A DNA stretch of 64,000 nt, from the NCBI GenBank assembly GCA_964036315.1, contig OZ038496.1:16993033-17057032 (forward strand), written 5' to 3'. Source of the DNA: Acanthosepion esculentum. Its lineage: Eukaryota; Mollusca; Cephalopoda; Sepiida; Sepiidae. Shown here piece after piece: positions 63,760 to 64,000 of the stretch (its first letter is position 1; each line of letters starts with the position of its first letter). Under the pieces are notes generated by a model. It was not told where the DNA came from. It saw only the letters and a list, made by a program, of their open reading frames with translations, and ran no database searches. The position numbers and the translations under genes are program-made.

Positions 63760-64000
63760 TTTGATGTATGAGGATCTGGCAACCTCATTCAGTTTTATGT
63801 TCATGTTGTATGTGACACTTCAGTCCTGCTAGTGACCTGCATACAGGTCCACATATTGTGCAACATCAAGGACCTTGAAACATAGTAACAGGAACATTTG
63901 CTGACGTTTTTGCCACTGTCTTTTGTCTCTTAGCTGGTCAATATGACTGATTTCAAAAGTTCTGATACCACTCTGGCACAAATACCTCCAGTTAACTTTA
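63760..64000 (-). mobile_element. LINE C-terminal fragment with C2H2-like zinc finger
   Basis: Minus strand reads CTICGPVCRSLAGLKCHIQH then EH, a CxxC...HxxxxH zinc-finger like the C-terminal finger of endonuclease/RT LINEs (usual form CP.CGR.C.S..GL..H...H). Upstream decays into the window edge. Confidence 0.55.

Overview
The window looks like a gene-poor, AT-rich stretch of a metazoan nuclear genome. The repeat content suggests a mollusc, most likely a cephalopod (octopus, squid or cuttlefish). This assignment is inferred from three things: 5'-truncated LINEs with cephalopod-like reverse-transcriptase tails, tRNA-headed SINEs of the kind described from cephalopods, and abundant (TA)n, (CA)n and (GA)n tracts. 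There are no bacterial operons, Shine-Dalgarno sites or CRISPR arrays. No complete host protein-coding gene was recognised. The only host-gene candidates are one exon-like block (55316-55477 +), one small membrane-protein-like reading frame (29797-30072 -) and one orphan heat-shock-type promoter (about 7889-7980 +).

Layout. 0-5.5 kb: a LINE tail, a 111-bp tandem array, an 80-bp mariner MITE abutting a LINE RT fragment, a composite 5S-rRNA/tRNA SINE, a GA-rich macro-repeat and a tandem tetramer of tRNA-derived SINE units. 5.5-15 kb: several LINE remnants, a decayed mariner and the HSE/TATA cluster. 15.8-18.2 kb: a cluster of U2-snRNA-headed repeats, decayed on the left and nearly intact on the right. 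19-25 kb: a second 5S/tRNA composite, a LINE split by a solo LTR with an exact 5-bp target duplication, a piggyBac-like MITE and a Tc1/mariner pseudogene. 25.5-26.9 kb: a satellite-like tract of CAATCAAACAT motifs. 29.7-32.3 kb: ten near-identical 206-bp tandem units inside a larger duplicated segment. 33-43 kb: more solo LTRs, a head-to-head SINE palindrome, a mariner pseudogene and LINE tails. 44-46 kb: a 2-kb purine tract. 46-55 kb: LINE tails, SINE copies and a SINE-core tandem array. 55-64 kb: foldback Penelope-like (PLE) fragments beside (TA)n tracts and one complete mariner with matching TIRs, TA duplications and a dead transposase.

The sequence elements act as a repeat community rather than as a pathway. 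LINEs could supply the retrotransposition machinery for the SINEs. The MITEs match the TIR style of mariner and piggyBac transposases. Several PLE and SINE families share a CTGANGA-hairpin-GAAA core, like the hammerhead ribozymes known from Penelope-like elements. The two most unusual signals are the U2-headed tandem repeat and this recurring hammerhead-like core in inverted repeat pairs.
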